Below, piece after piece: positions 46,030-56,570 of a stretch of DNA of 64,000 bases. Source of the DNA: Ceratodon purpureus (lineage: Eukaryota > Streptophyta > Bryopsida > Pseudoditrichales > Ditrichaceae). The translations under genes and the position numbers were made by a program. Every line of letters starts with the position of its first letter. The stretch's first letter is position 1. The stretch lies in assembly GCA_014871385.1 (NCBI GenBank), contig CM026426.1:93437315-93501314 (forward strand), in the 5' to 3' direction. The notes beneath the pieces were generated by a model. The model ran no database searches. It saw only the letters and a list, made by a program, of their open reading frames with translations, and was not told the origin of the DNA.

Positions 46030-47211
46030 GGTCCGGACAGAGCAGAACTTCGTTTACGCCATGCTCAACGCTCTGGTGACCCCAAGTTGATTGCTGAGGC
46101 AGTGAACTCCTACCCGGGAGCGGAGGATTTACTGACGAGGAAAGGAGGCTTGGAAGGTGCAGAGATCTTTGGATCTACAAAACGGAAGTTAGATTTGCCG
46201 CCTGGTTCTAGTCATGACTCGCATCGCTATGATACAGTGAATTATTCCATTCCTCGTGATGGCACGAGATCCACCAGAGCACGCATTGAGGAGGCTCTTT
46301 CTCAACCTGACTCCGGTGTTGAACACACTACTTCAGTGCAGGAGACAGATTGCGACCCGTCTAAGTGGCACATTGCCAGACTGTCCGGCAAGTCTAACCG
46401 AAAATGCCAAGCAATGCAGGCTCATACGAATGACAAGTGCGATACTCGAGTGCGACGAGGTACACATGGTATGCCTGCTCCCACATATGTAGGACTGAAG
46501 AAGGAGTTCAGAACCGATCGCCAGATTTCTACTGATTTCTGGTTTTGCGCCGATGACATTAATAGATGTGTGAAGGGCACAAAGAAGTCGTTTGTGATCA
46601 ATTGGCCATCTATCTTGCAGACTTGGCCTGTAAAAAGGGGCACGAACTTGACCATCAAAGAGATTTTGGCTCTTGAAGAGGTCGGGTTCCAACTCCAACA
46701 AAGTGGAGCACTATCACCTCGACGTCAGTTCCAATTTTCTGCTAATATGCCGCTTCCAAGGAGTCATTTCCCGGTTCCTGTCGATCCGGATACACACCCG
46801 ACGACTCGAAACGGATATGCCATCAGGAGAAGTTCTGACACTCCTACCTCTGACCACCGCAACAAGTGGAGCAGCGCGGGTCTCATGAACAACTATTGGA
46901 TTACAAATGTCACATCGATTCCATATCCAGGATTTGGCTGCGTCATCTCCTTGAAGAGTCCAAGTGAAACGATATATTGTATCACCATCAGGGACTTCCC
47001 CGGATGTATTTGCCACGACTTCATGAAAATGACTTCGGAAACCCTTGGCAAAAGAGGACAGTGGAAGTACTGCAAGCATGTTTATTATATCTTCCGCTAT
47101 CTATGTGAGATGGATTACAAGGTTGATACTTTTATGCACGCCCTTAGCTTCAGCTTCAACGAGGTTATGCGTGTTCTAGAGATGGCCAAAGTTGCTAAAC
47201 CGCTTCAGTAG
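46030..47211 (+). pseudogene. SWIM zinc-finger protein, module copy 2, 5' end split off
   Basis: An open frame runs to TAG 47209-47211, and the frame stays open back to about 45880 inside the inserted unit. Features in order: a Cys/His-rich region (WHIARLSGKSNRKCQAMQ, then CADDINRC) followed by FVINWPSILQTWPV; GTNLTIKEILALEEVGF, conserved in copy 1; and the SWIM finger CICHDF..YCKHVYYIF with FMHALSFSFNE after it. The likely first exon, similar to the start of copy 1 (VCLYAQGMGIL against VVLYAHGFGIP), lies at about 43440-43500 and is now separated by the 2.5-kb GC-rich insertion. The domain itself looks undamaged. DNA binding linked to the neighbouring methyltransferase-like gene is inference. 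Confidence 0.6.
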
Positions 47212-48836
47212 TTTCTTATTGTTAGACTGTGAAATCAAGTCACCAATACAGTTCAAGAGTACATTATATGAATAGCGGAATTGATTTGTTTTGGCTTTGT
47301 GATGGATTTGGAATCCGCAGAACATAAATAAAGGTCACTATTTATTGTCTCTGTCCTCTTAGGCAGAGACTATGTGGAGACTTCTCCCATCAACTCGATC
47401 CGAAAGTCCAATGACCTATCTACAACCCTTTTTACATTTTGAAACATGATCGGGTATATTTTATATCCGTTTTCACACTTTGGGGTGTGGCTCCGATGGG
47501 TGGTGACGTGGCAGTTTTCATACAGTTTGATGAACAGTATTATGTGATGAACAGACTTCTCATCCATCTTCTCATCCCCTCCCCGTAAACTCCGCAAGGG
47601 TTTCGATATTCTGCGCGGGTAGGGTTTCGGGTAGTTTTGGTGTGGTTTGGGGTTAGGTGTTCGTTTTTTGAATCTGTAGCAGATGAGCATTTTGTTGCAA
47701 TTGGATAGACAGTGTAGTGTTCACCGAAACCATGCATGCAGAACAATAGTTTAGGGTTATGATGTTTGAGTTTTGGTTGTGAGTTTATTGAGGGCTTTTT
47801 ATGAGTGTGCACATGCTGTTGAGAGATTTGGGTTTTTTTTCCTTTGCTGGTTGTGAAGCTTTGGTGCGTAATCGAGAAGGGATTCGCCGAACGACCTGAC
47901 TGCGAACAAGAACATGAAACCAACTGCAACTGAGCTTCGGAGCAGATCAATCCGGGACATGAAGCGAATTGGTATCAGAACAAACAAAATGAGTTCAAGT
48001 CCAATTGTCGACCTCAATTAGGGTTTCACTCTCACGATCCACGGAAGACTTCCGCAACAAGGCGGATTCTAGTACTACCCACGTTGGCCCGCCACTGCGC
48101 ATCAGCTTGTTTGATCGAAGGTAGACTCGATTGAAGCTGATTGTCATATTCAGTTACTGCTCGTAGAGCTTGCAGTGAGCTCGAACTCTGATCGAGCTGT
48201 TAGCTGGCGACAATATCCTCGCAGTCAAGGCCATGCATATTCACGGTTGCTGTGCACAGGAGCTGCAAGGCTGCACCTAGTGAGAAGTTTCAGAGGTAGA
48301 TATATCTAGTGGCGGTGGGCAGCAGTGAGCCTGAGCACGGAAGCAGCTCCGGAGTTTGTTGTCTAACTGGATTGGTGTCGCAACTTGCTCGAGCTAGGTT
48401 GATCGATTTTCCTCGGCTGTTTGATGTTTTGAGACTTTGCGCGAGCGTTCTTTCGGGTGATATGTAGTATGATAGTTGACCTCATGTTTCGCAGAATTTT
48501 TTGAGCTCTTCGTTTTGAAAACCGAGGGAGGTTGGGTTGTTTTGAAAGAGCTCGTCGGGAAATGATTTTTCGGGCTAGAAAGCATCCGGTACACTGGCCT
48601 AGTTAGACTGCTTTTCTTCCGGACCGATCAGGTGATTATTAAGTCTGATAACAAATCGGCCACGACGTTGTTCGGTGACAGTGCTTGAGTAGAGAGTTTT
48701 CCATGAGAGTTAGGGCGCAGGTTTTGATGTACATGAGTACGTCAACGCCAGGGCTGGAATTCCATGGAGAGGCACAATCCGAAACTCTTGTAGTGTGTAG
48801 AGGTCTTTTGTAAACAGCCTGTGTTGGAACATCACC
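47212..48836. other. No convincing gene; possible LTR-element remnant
   Basis: ORFs are short and low in quality on both strands. TGGTATCAGA at 47970-47979 matches the primer-binding site complementary to initiator Met-tRNA that is common in Copia elements, but no LTRs or gag/pol coding was recognised around it. Confidence 0.3.
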
Positions 48837-49070
48837 ATGTCAGGGCCGGAGCTGCTACCGAACTGGACATCAGCCAAGCAGGAGTCCGTTGTGAAGGGCG
48901 GCAAGGGTGCTCGTGTGCCCGTTTTTAGGGTGTCGATGAAGGATTACGTTGCCTGGCACTCTCGGATCAGCAACCTTATATTTTTCTGTGTACTTCTGGG
49001 CACCGGTGCAATTCTTGGCGTCGTCACCACGTTGAATGCTGTGGGATATCTAAGCAACCCCGTGGGATAA
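48837..49070 (+). CDS. Small single-span membrane protein, unknown
   Basis: A 77-codon ORF with ATG at 48837. Residues 1-35 are soluble (PELLPNW..GGKGARVPVF) and about residues 44-70 form one hydrophobic span (ISNLIFFCVLLGTGAILGVV). It differs from the surrounding repeats in having coding-like composition. A GTGAGC splice-donor-like site follows at 49133, so this may be the first exon region of a host gene or a captured fragment. The family was not recognised. Confidence 0.35.
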   Translation: MSGPELLPNWTSAKQESVVKGGKGARVPVFRVSMKDYVAWHSRISNLIFFCVLLGTGAILGVVTTLNAVGYLSNPVG

Positions 49071-49132
49071 AGCCTAAGTGAAGGGAATGGCAGGAGGCGG
49101 AGGGAGAGGTCTTGTGGTCATCTCTTACAAGG

Positions 49133-49380
49133 TGAGCGCATCATTAAATTGATTGAACCCCCTCGCATGAGGCCCCCCCATTACCACAGCTGAAGCCCCT
49201 ATTACCATAGGTGAAGCGCATCATTAAATTGATTGACCCCCCTCACATGAGGCCCCCCCCCATTACCACAGCTGAAGCCCCTATTACCATAGGTGAAGTG
49301 CATCATTAAATTGATTGACCCCCCTCACATGAGGCCCCCCCCCCATTACCACAGTTGAAGCCCCTATTACCACAATTGAA
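49133..49380. repeat. About 80-bp tandem repeat, three units
   Basis: Units start at about 49133, 49211 and 49293, each GTGAAGCGCATCATTAAATTG-like, then a run of C, then CATTACCACAGCTGAAGCCCC. The C tracts differ in length between units. Degenerate pieces continue to about 49450. Confidence 0.85.
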
Positions 49381-49796
49381 GCCCTCATCACCATACTGAA
49401 GCCCATGTCTCGAGAAGCCTATTACCAGTGAGGCCCGTACACCTAGGTAAAGCCTATCTTTATCACCATCCCTTATCACCATCTGACATTCTACGTCAAG
49501 CTTGGCACCTTCTAGATTAGAAATAATTAAGAACTACTACATTAGAATTAGATTATAAATAATTAAAAATTATTAAATTAGAAATAAATGAGTTTGGTGA
49601 TAATGTTGTCGTTAAAGTAAAAATTAGGTTAAAAGTAGGTAAAGAAGCGGTGCATTGAATGAAGTTTGGTAGGATTTTTTTCAATATAATGAACTAAACA
49701 TTCCGTCATTCTCATTCTCTTTGATTTGCGTCTTGTCTTCTCATTTTCTTCTCATTTGCATCTGTGTTCATACTTTTGTGTGTTTTTTTTCTCAAC

Positions 49797-51212
49797 ATGG
49801 CACTTCCTGCTAGCAAGTCTAGAGCAAGGTTGGTGGTGTCTGTAGATGATCTTACTGAGGGTACTAGAGACGTAGCATTTGAGGGGAAGATTTTGTCTAG
49901 GTATGGAAATTGGGATCCAACCAAGGATGTCAAACATCCCTATCTTCATTGTGATTTACTTGATAGAGAAGGGTACACTACCATTACGATGAGTTTGGTG
50001 CGCCCTCAGATTGAACAGCATGAAGGGAAGTTGAATGTTGGATCATTCATTCGTATAGAGAACTTCGGTGTAGCTTCCAAGTCTGAGAAGTCGTTTGAGA
50101 AGGGTGATATGCCTGTTGTGTTGAAGGTCCAGTCTACCACATCTGTCACCACCGTATCTAATGGTGGTGAAAATGAGTTCATTCCTAAGTTTTATCATAG
50201 TGATAGCATTGCTGAGTTTCGTAAACGCTCCCATGAACAGTGGCCAACAGCAACTATTGCTGTCTGTGTCATTGGTATCAGAGGCACATATGGTCGTTAT
50301 CACCAGCTAGTGATAGCTGATGGATTTACCGAAAGTGATAACGACATTGTGGCACTTGGTCCCCAATTCCAGAAAGAATACAACCAGATCGTTGAAGCTT
50401 TCAATAGTGGTCAATGTGTTATGGTTTTGTTTAAAAACCTTAGTGTTTCTCAATCTGGAGAGCGTTACCTTCGCACAGAAGCAAGCACAATTATATCATC
50501 TGTTGTTGACAACTTCATCCAAATGCAATTGCAGTCTATCCACAACAGATTGTGTTCTACAACTCCAGCTTCAACAAGAGAGGTATTTTATTTTGACAGT
50601 CATTTTCAATCGATTTACTTTTAAGATTTATATTAAGTTTTAGTAACTGTATTGTATTATTTTTTGCAGATTTATGGGACATTAGCAATTGCTAGTCCAA
50701 CAGTAGCTCCTTACAAATACGTGTGCAATAAGTGTAATCTCTCCAACCTCATTGTTGTTGAAGAAGGTTTCTATTGCAACGTATGTCACAGCCCTCAACC
50801 TGTTAGAAAGCAAGCATATCTTCGTGGAAGGATTTTTACAGCTACTCAAGCAGTCACTATGTACCTTGAAGGCCAGTGGCTACAAACTCTTGTAAGAATG
50901 ACAGAAGAACTATTTTTGAAGCTTTCAAGAGGAGAACAAATCAAGATGCTTACTGCTTTCCGGATCAAAGGTACATTTTGGTTAACTCCTATGGCTATTT
51001 TAAATGGATTTGAAGAAGATATGGATACTAGCAACTTCAGTTCTTTGGATATGCCTACTTCTAGTGCCGGAAGACCTCTGAGTTGCACACAAGATTCAGT
51101 TCCAGGGATCGATATGGAAGGAGATGGAGGGACTCCATGCACTCAAAGTTACAAAAGGAAACTTGACAATGACAATGTAGGAGCATCTAGCAATAAGGTT
51201 AAAAAGACTTAG
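49797..51212 (+). CDS. RPA70-like single-strand DNA-binding protein of a Helitron
   Basis: Two exons, 49797-50582 and 50670-51212, are joined by an 87-nt GT..AG intron (GTATTT..TTTTTTGCAG) that preserves the frame and gives about 442 residues. The start is the ATG beginning MALPASKSRAR; upstream in-frame codons are in T-rich leader. OB-fold-like blocks occupy about residues 20-235. Exon 2 opens with a zinc ribbon, CNKC..CNVC (about residues 276-300), as in the C-terminal OB domain of RPA large subunits. The tail is Ser-rich with a basic end. RPA-like proteins accompany plant and animal Helitrons and are thought to bind the displaced strand. The reading frame is intact. Confidence 0.75.
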
Positions 51213-51339
51213 AAGCTGTAGAACTTCAAACATGCTTCAATTTGTGAATGCAGTTTGGTTTTTTTAATGCAAATATATATTTGACTTGAAGGGGCATGCC
51301 TCCACATTTGCAAAGATCATTTTACATTTTTCTATACGC

Positions 51340-51620
51340 AGTCTTCCATCTACATTCTTTCATCGCAGTCTTCCATCTACATTCTTTTATCCCAGCCTTC
51401 CATCCACAACTTTCTATCCGCAGTCTTTCATCCGCTTAAATAGTCTTGCTTAAACAGTTTTACTTAAACAGTCTTGCTTAAACAGTTTTACTTAAACAGT
51501 CTTGCTTAAACAAAGATACACCTATTCATTCAAACAGTTTTGCTTAAATAGTCTTGCTTAAACATTGTTTACACTTACTCATTCAAATAGAATTGCTTAA
51601 ACAAAGATACATTTATTTTT
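51340..51620. repeat. Short tandem repeats 3' of the RPA gene
   Basis: First come three imperfect units of CAGTCTTCCATCTACATTCTTT (about 51340-51430), then about ten units of GCTTAAACAGTCTT/ACTTAAACAGTTTT of about 16 bp (51430-51600). Confidence 0.75.
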
Positions 51621-51893
51621 TGAAACAATTTTGCTTCAACGAAAATTCATCTTTTCAAAAGATTTTGCTTGAAACAAAATGTGATTTTATATGATTTTAT
51701 AAAAAAAATTACTTAAATGGTGATTTTTTTCTTTAAAAAAATGAAAATTATTGAGAAATGCACAACTTGACAATGAACAGATATTACAAATTACATTATT
51801 GCTAATATTTTAAGTAATTGAAAGATCAAAATGAAATTAGGTAATATTCCTTCAACTGCATTTGCTTAAATATTGTAGGTATAATTACAGAAC

Positions 51894-51898
<5 letters not shown>

Positions 51899-51965
<67 letters not shown>
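51899..51965. repeat. (TA)n microsatellite
   Basis: A pure TA dinucleotide tract of about 33 units. Confidence 0.98.
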
Positions 51966-51970
<5 letters not shown>

Positions 51971-52033
51971 AAATAAGAAATTCTGTACATTACTTGATTT
52001 AGTATAAAAAGTAAATAGTGAAAACACATTACA

Positions 52034-52353
52034 ATGGCAATCATAGATAGGAAATTAGCAAATTGTAATTTACAACGTAATACAGCGTATAGGTATGTTG
52101 TTGGTGATTGTTTATTTGATTCAATAACATATCTTTTACATTATGATATTTCTTCAGAAATTCTTAGAATAAATACAATGCAACATCTTGCATTTTGTAT
52201 ATCGTTAAATACTCCAAAAGCTCTACAAACACTTGAGTTTGAATTGAATGAAGATTGGTTGCATGATTTACATACAGGGATATTTAATGCTCAACAATAC
52301 ATCCAAAGAATGTCTTTAACTGCAAGACAAGGAGGACTTTGGGGAGATTTTAC
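52034..52353 (+). pseudogene. OTU-type cysteine protease-like gene, truncated by LTR insertion
   Basis: The ATG at 52034 opens about 107 codons up to the LTR boundary. VVGDCLFDSI matches the OTU catalytic block (Asp..Cys with a following Phe/Ser). RQGGLWGDF near the end matches the conserved GxWGD that follows in OTU proteins. The catalytic His region would be downstream of the insertion. OTU domains accompany Rep/helicase in Helentron-like elements. The apparent extra 30 codons to 52447 are LTR sequence. Confidence 0.65.
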
Positions 52354-52988
52354 TGTTAAAGGATTTTCTGCCTTTTTACCTAGGAGCAGTAATTTAGGAG
52401 CAGAAACAGTAAAACTGCCAGTAGCAGTAAACTGCCAGGAGCAGTAAAACAGTTAGTTACTGCGGATTTCTTAGTTACTGCGTTTTGGATGAAGTTTTGA
52501 CAGTCGGATGAAAAATCGACTTGGATGAAAAACGGACAGATTGGAGGGTGGCGGCTAGGGTTTGGGGGGGGGTTAGTGAGGAGTGAGGGTGGCGGCTCTC
52601 ATTCTCTCTCACTCACTTCTTTGCAGAGTTTGGTGCAGCTATGGAGAATTAGGAGAAGGTTAGGAGGATGGTAGTAGGAGCAGGATTGATAGGACAGGAC
52701 GGAATGTATGAGGCAGTGATTAATGGGAAACCACGGACTCTTTTGAGCAGATTGAGTGTACATTGAATGCTAGGGGTTAAGGTGGAATTGCATTGTGGGT
52801 TCTTGCCTTGTGGGTTTTTGCCTTGATGGAGCAGTAGATCAGAGCAGAATGATTGAAATCTGGTGCTGTTTAGGGGCAGAATGGTGAGGAGCAGAATTAA
52901 CTAGGTGGGTACTAAAATTTCGAAGGTTTCACTTTAGATCTGGACATTACATTAGCTTTCAAAGGGTGAGCTAAATCACCCTTTAACA
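52354..52988 (+). repeat. 5' LTR
   Basis: 635 bp, TG..CA with 9-bp terminal inverted repeats. It differs from the 3' LTR by about one substitution and two or three homopolymer indels by eye, implying recent insertion. Confidence 0.9.
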
Positions 52989-53010
52989 TTGGCGACCATG
53001 CATTAAGAAC
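52989..53010 (+). other. Putative primer-binding site
   Basis: TTGGCGACCATGCATTAAGA directly follows the 5' LTR. The TTGGCG start resembles plant Ty3-type primer sites, but the matching tRNA was not identified. Confidence 0.4.
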
Positions 53011-53089
53011 GGATCACGTGGCTTTTGCTGCGAATCTATACAGTCCAGGACAGTTTTGGAACAGGTTGACAGGCACAGTGGCCAAGGGA

Positions 53090-53215
53090 GAGATTACAGT
53101 CACAGATTCGCAGTCACAGGATTACAGTCACTGCTTTACAGTCACAGGAGTACAGTCACAGGCCCAGAGTCACAGATTTACAGTTACAAGATTACAGTTA
53201 CAGGGTTACAGTAGC
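53090..53215. repeat. ACAGTCACAG minisatellite in the retroelement leader
   Basis: About ten degenerate copies of ACAGTCACAG/ATTACAGTTACA. A second low-complexity block of GTAAAAAGTTAAAAAGTTAC-like units lies at about 53560-53770. The leader 53011-54242 otherwise shows no gene. Confidence 0.7.
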
Positions 53216-54242
53216 AGCAGTACCACGGATGCTGCAGCAGGAGGACAGTTCGAGGCTGAGGGGATCAGGTTCCAGAATCCAGTGAGGAGGAGCCAATGTC
53301 CAAGCAGTCAACAGGAGGACCACAGATCCAGCAGTTGGAGCGCATTTCGAAACTGAAGGTGCCACGTTCCGTAACCTCATGGGAGAGGAGCCAATGCACA
53401 TCAGTCAACGGCACAGGAGCTGAGGACAGCTCCAAAGCAGAGGGAGGATAGTCACGGGTATCAGGTATGTTCCGAACCACTGTTGAATTCAGACAGTCAA
53501 GAAAGGAACAGTAGTTTGCGTGAAAAAATGACCAATAAAAAGTAGCAGTAAAAATCAAAAAGTTACTGGCCAATAAAGAGTATTCGAGCAGTAAAAAGTA
53601 TTGGTAAAAAGTTAAAAAGTTACTAGCCAGTAAAAAGTAGCGGTAAAAAGTTTAAAAAATTACCAGCCAGTAAAAACATACTCGAGCAGTAAAAAGTAAC
53701 GGTAAAAAGTTAAAAAATTATCAGTCCGTAAAAAACAGTTGAGCAGTTAAAGGTAACAGTGGAAACTGAGGGTAAAAATGCGAACAGTAAAGATGAGATA
53801 AGAAAACAGTAACTGGCTTAAGCAGAAAACGGGAAAATGGGGAAAATTGAAAAGTTAAAAACAAAAATGAATGGACAGTAAAGAACCAGGAGACAAACTG
53901 TGGTTAGAAGCTTACAAAACTGTAATGTATGGAAGCTTGAAAAACTGAGACTATGCTAGAACTTGCGAAACTAGGGGCAGAAAACTGTCTATAGTAGGAC
54001 AGTAAAAGACTGACAGGTCCCAAAGGAACCAAAGTGGAAGGGTGAAAAAAGGAATGGACTGGACAGGCACCAGGAAATAGGAGGACTAGCATCCAACAAA
54101 CCAGAGGAGGGCTGAAGACAAGGAACTGACAGCACCTACCCAGGAGTTTTGAAGGAGCAGACTCAGTTACTGGAAGTACCAGCCAAACCAGAAGAGCACC
54201 TGACCAGAGAGTACCAAGGGAAGAGCAGCAAACTGTACTGCA

Positions 54243-55928
54243 ATGGACAGAGAATACCCAAGGTGGGACAAGGAGGAGATAGCCAGGAGACAAGCAGCAG
54301 AACGGTTGGCAAGATACGAACTCAGAGAGCAAAGAGCAGCAGCAGAAGTAGGAAAACCAATGGGAGGACAATTAAGTTCAGAAGAAAGTATAGCTAAAGG
54401 GAGAACCAGGGACCTGATTGACATGGACCTGGTAGGAGAAAATTCGAGCCAGGAGACAATACTTGGAATAAGCAGGAGGACAGGGTCAGCAAGAGGAGAA
54501 CCTGGCCCAAGCTTCAAGAATTGGCAAGAGGATGAGGAAGAAATTCGGAAGTATGAGGGACATCCACTATCACCCAGGACCAGCAGGAGGGAATTCCCAA
54601 GGCCAGGTGAAGGAGACACACAGCATTGCTGGAACCCCCAGACCAGAATGGCATCAGCATATGACCATTACCAGGAGGAGGAGAAGAAAGGAGGCAGCAG
54701 ACCAGACACACCAAAACCAGGGGAGAAGACACCAGGTGATTTGGTGGAGACATTGGAAACGCTGAAGAAGAAATTGGAAGAAGTTCACACTGGAGACAGA
54801 ATCCAGACAGGAGCAGCAGTGCTGTCAGAGATGTATAAAACGGGTAAGCCAGCCCAGGTGAATCCCAGGAGACCAGTGGTACATTTTGCACAAGAGCAGT
54901 TTCAAGGAATGGAGCTGGAGGAAGATGAGGAGGACAGAAGACAGCTGGAGGAGTTAAAGGCTCGACAGCAGGCTAGAAGGCAGGCAGAAAGGGAACGAAG
55001 AAACCAGCAGGCAACAGAGGACCTGTACAGGAGGCAGATGGAGGAGCTAGACCAGGCAGCCAGGTTCAGAGAGACAATGGAGGCTTGGGAAGAAAAGAAT
55101 CGGGAGGAAATCAAACTGAAGGAAGCAATGAAGCTATGGCAGGAAACAAAGAGGCTTGAAGAGCAGGACCAGGAGAAGCAGAGACAGGAGGCTCTCAGAA
55201 CCTGGCAGGAGACTCAAAGGAGGGAGGAGATGAAGCAGGCAGCTGAAAGAAAAGAAGCAATGCAGCAGGACTTGCTAAGACAGGAGGCTCTGCGATTATT
55301 ACAAGAGGCACAGAGATTGGAGGACCAGAAGAAGAAGGAGGAAGAAATGAAAGAAGCTACCCGGCAGGCGATCCTTTACAAATGGCAGGAGATATTGAGG
55401 GAAGAGAGCCAGAAACTCCAGGCCAAACCAAGGGCGGATCCGTGTGCAGCATATGACCATTCAGTGGTCCAGGGGGACAGACCAGGTCAGCTGAGGGAAG
55501 CAGAATTGATGGGAGCACCTTACACTACATCTGCTGTACCAGGAAGGCCAGGAACAGACCATTTCCCAACTTCGAGGACTCGGGTGAGCCCAACAGGAGG
55601 AGGCGGGGTACATTCTACCTATGTAGATCACCTTACAGGTGATGAGTACAGACCAGAAGTCAAGAGAACGGCATACTGGCCAAGCGGAGGAGCAGAAGCC
55701 GGAGTAGGAGTTCTTGACACAGGAACAGGATACAGAAGACCAGCGGAGATAATGAGAGGGATGCCATATGACACTAGGCCACCTGCAGGAATAGGAGTAC
55801 CAGGGGATACAGCGGACAGCAGTTATCCAGTGAGGCATGGTCCACCAGCCTACCCACCAGCTGCTAGACCCAGAGTACCCCCAGTGACAGGACCAGTCCT
55901 TGTGGCACAGAGGAAGCCGCTGACCTAG
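54243..55928 (+). CDS. Retroelement gag N-terminal region, long coiled coil
   Basis: A 561-codon ORF from ATG 54243, very rich in Glu/Gln/Arg/Lys. Residues about 210-390 are near-continuous heptad sequence with repeats of the type QETQRREE and WQEILREE. The C-terminal 150 residues are Pro/Gly/Thr-rich. The stop TAG at 55926 is in the same frame as the gag core that follows, so the two may be one protein with an inserted stop or a readthrough site. Confidence 0.65.
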   Translation: MDREYPRWDKEEIARRQAAERLARYELREQRAAAEVGKPMGGQLSSEESIAKGRTRDLIDMDLVGENSSQETILGISRRTGSARGEPGPSFKNWQEDEEEIRKYEGHPLSPRTSRREFPRPGEGDTQHCWNPQTRMASAYDHYQEEEKKGGSRPDTPKPGEKTPGDLVETLETLKKKLEEVHTGDRIQTGAAVLSEMYKTGKPAQVNPRRPVVHFAQEQFQGMELEEDEEDRRQLEELKARQQARRQAERERRNQQATEDLYRRQMEELDQAARFRETMEAWEEKNREEIKLKEAMKLWQETKRLEEQDQEKQRQEALRTWQETQRREEMKQAAERKEAMQQDLLRQEALRLLQEAQRLEDQKKKEEEMKEATRQAILYKWQEILREESQKLQAKPRADPCAAYDHSVVQGDRPGQLREAELMGAPYTTSAVPGRPGTDHFPTSRTRVSPTGGGGVHSTYVDHLTGDEYRPEVKRTAYWPSGGAEAGVGVLDTGTGYRRPAEIMRGMPYDTRPPAGIGVPGDTADSSYPVRHGPPAYPPAARPRVPPVTGPVLVAQRKPLT

Positions 55929-56570
55929 ACGAAGTACAAGGAAGGGACGAATCCAGATGCCCATATACGGCAGTTTGAGAGGACCCTATGGCACAACGGA
56001 GAAACTGATGAGCAGGTGATAATCAACCTGATGGGTACCACTTTGCTGGACAAGGTTGGTGCATGGTATGAGAATTTCCTGGAAAACCATGTCTACTGCT
56101 CATGGGAGGATGTTAAAGCTGCTTTCAGGAGGAGGTACAGAGACCAGACTACTGATGAGGCAGTATACAGGGAATTGAAGTCCTTCAAACAGGGGGACAG
56201 AGAGAAGGTACAGGACTACTATGATCGGTTTATGACATTAATTAAATGTCTACAATCTGATCCAGGAGAAGGGTTCCGAATCACTAACTTTCGAGCAGGA
56301 CTGCTGGAGTATATCAAGATCACTACCAGTGTGGCACCAGTCAGGAGTTTGACAGAGCTGGTGGATGCAGCTTTGAGATGCGAGGAGAACTGCACTGACT
56401 CTAGTGGTAAACCCACTAAGATTGAGGTGAAGAAAGTGGAGACCAGCAGTAAGGCAGCCACAGTGACCAGGAAGGAAACAGGCCAGGAGGCTCCAAGGAA
56501 AGCCTGTAGTATCTGTAAGTAGCTGGGCCATGATGACAAAAACTGTTGGTACAACCCAGCCAACCAGAGG
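55929..56570 (+). pseudogene. Retroelement gag core and first zinc knuckle, interrupted
   Basis: In frame with the ORF upstream. A retrotransposon gag domain is recognisable (FERTLWHNGE, WYENFL, WEDVKAAFRRRY, KQGDREKVQDYYDRF). A CCHC knuckle follows, CSIC then a TAG at 56520-56522, then LGHDDKNCW (Cx2C, His, Cys spacing kept if the stop is read as one residue). Soon afterwards the downstream ORF continues in another frame, so a frameshift is also needed. Confidence 0.7.

Noticed and set aside
49133..49450. CRISPR-like regular repeats
   Set aside because: The 80-bp units are contiguous, without unique spacers, in a eukaryotic genome; this is an ordinary tandem repeat.
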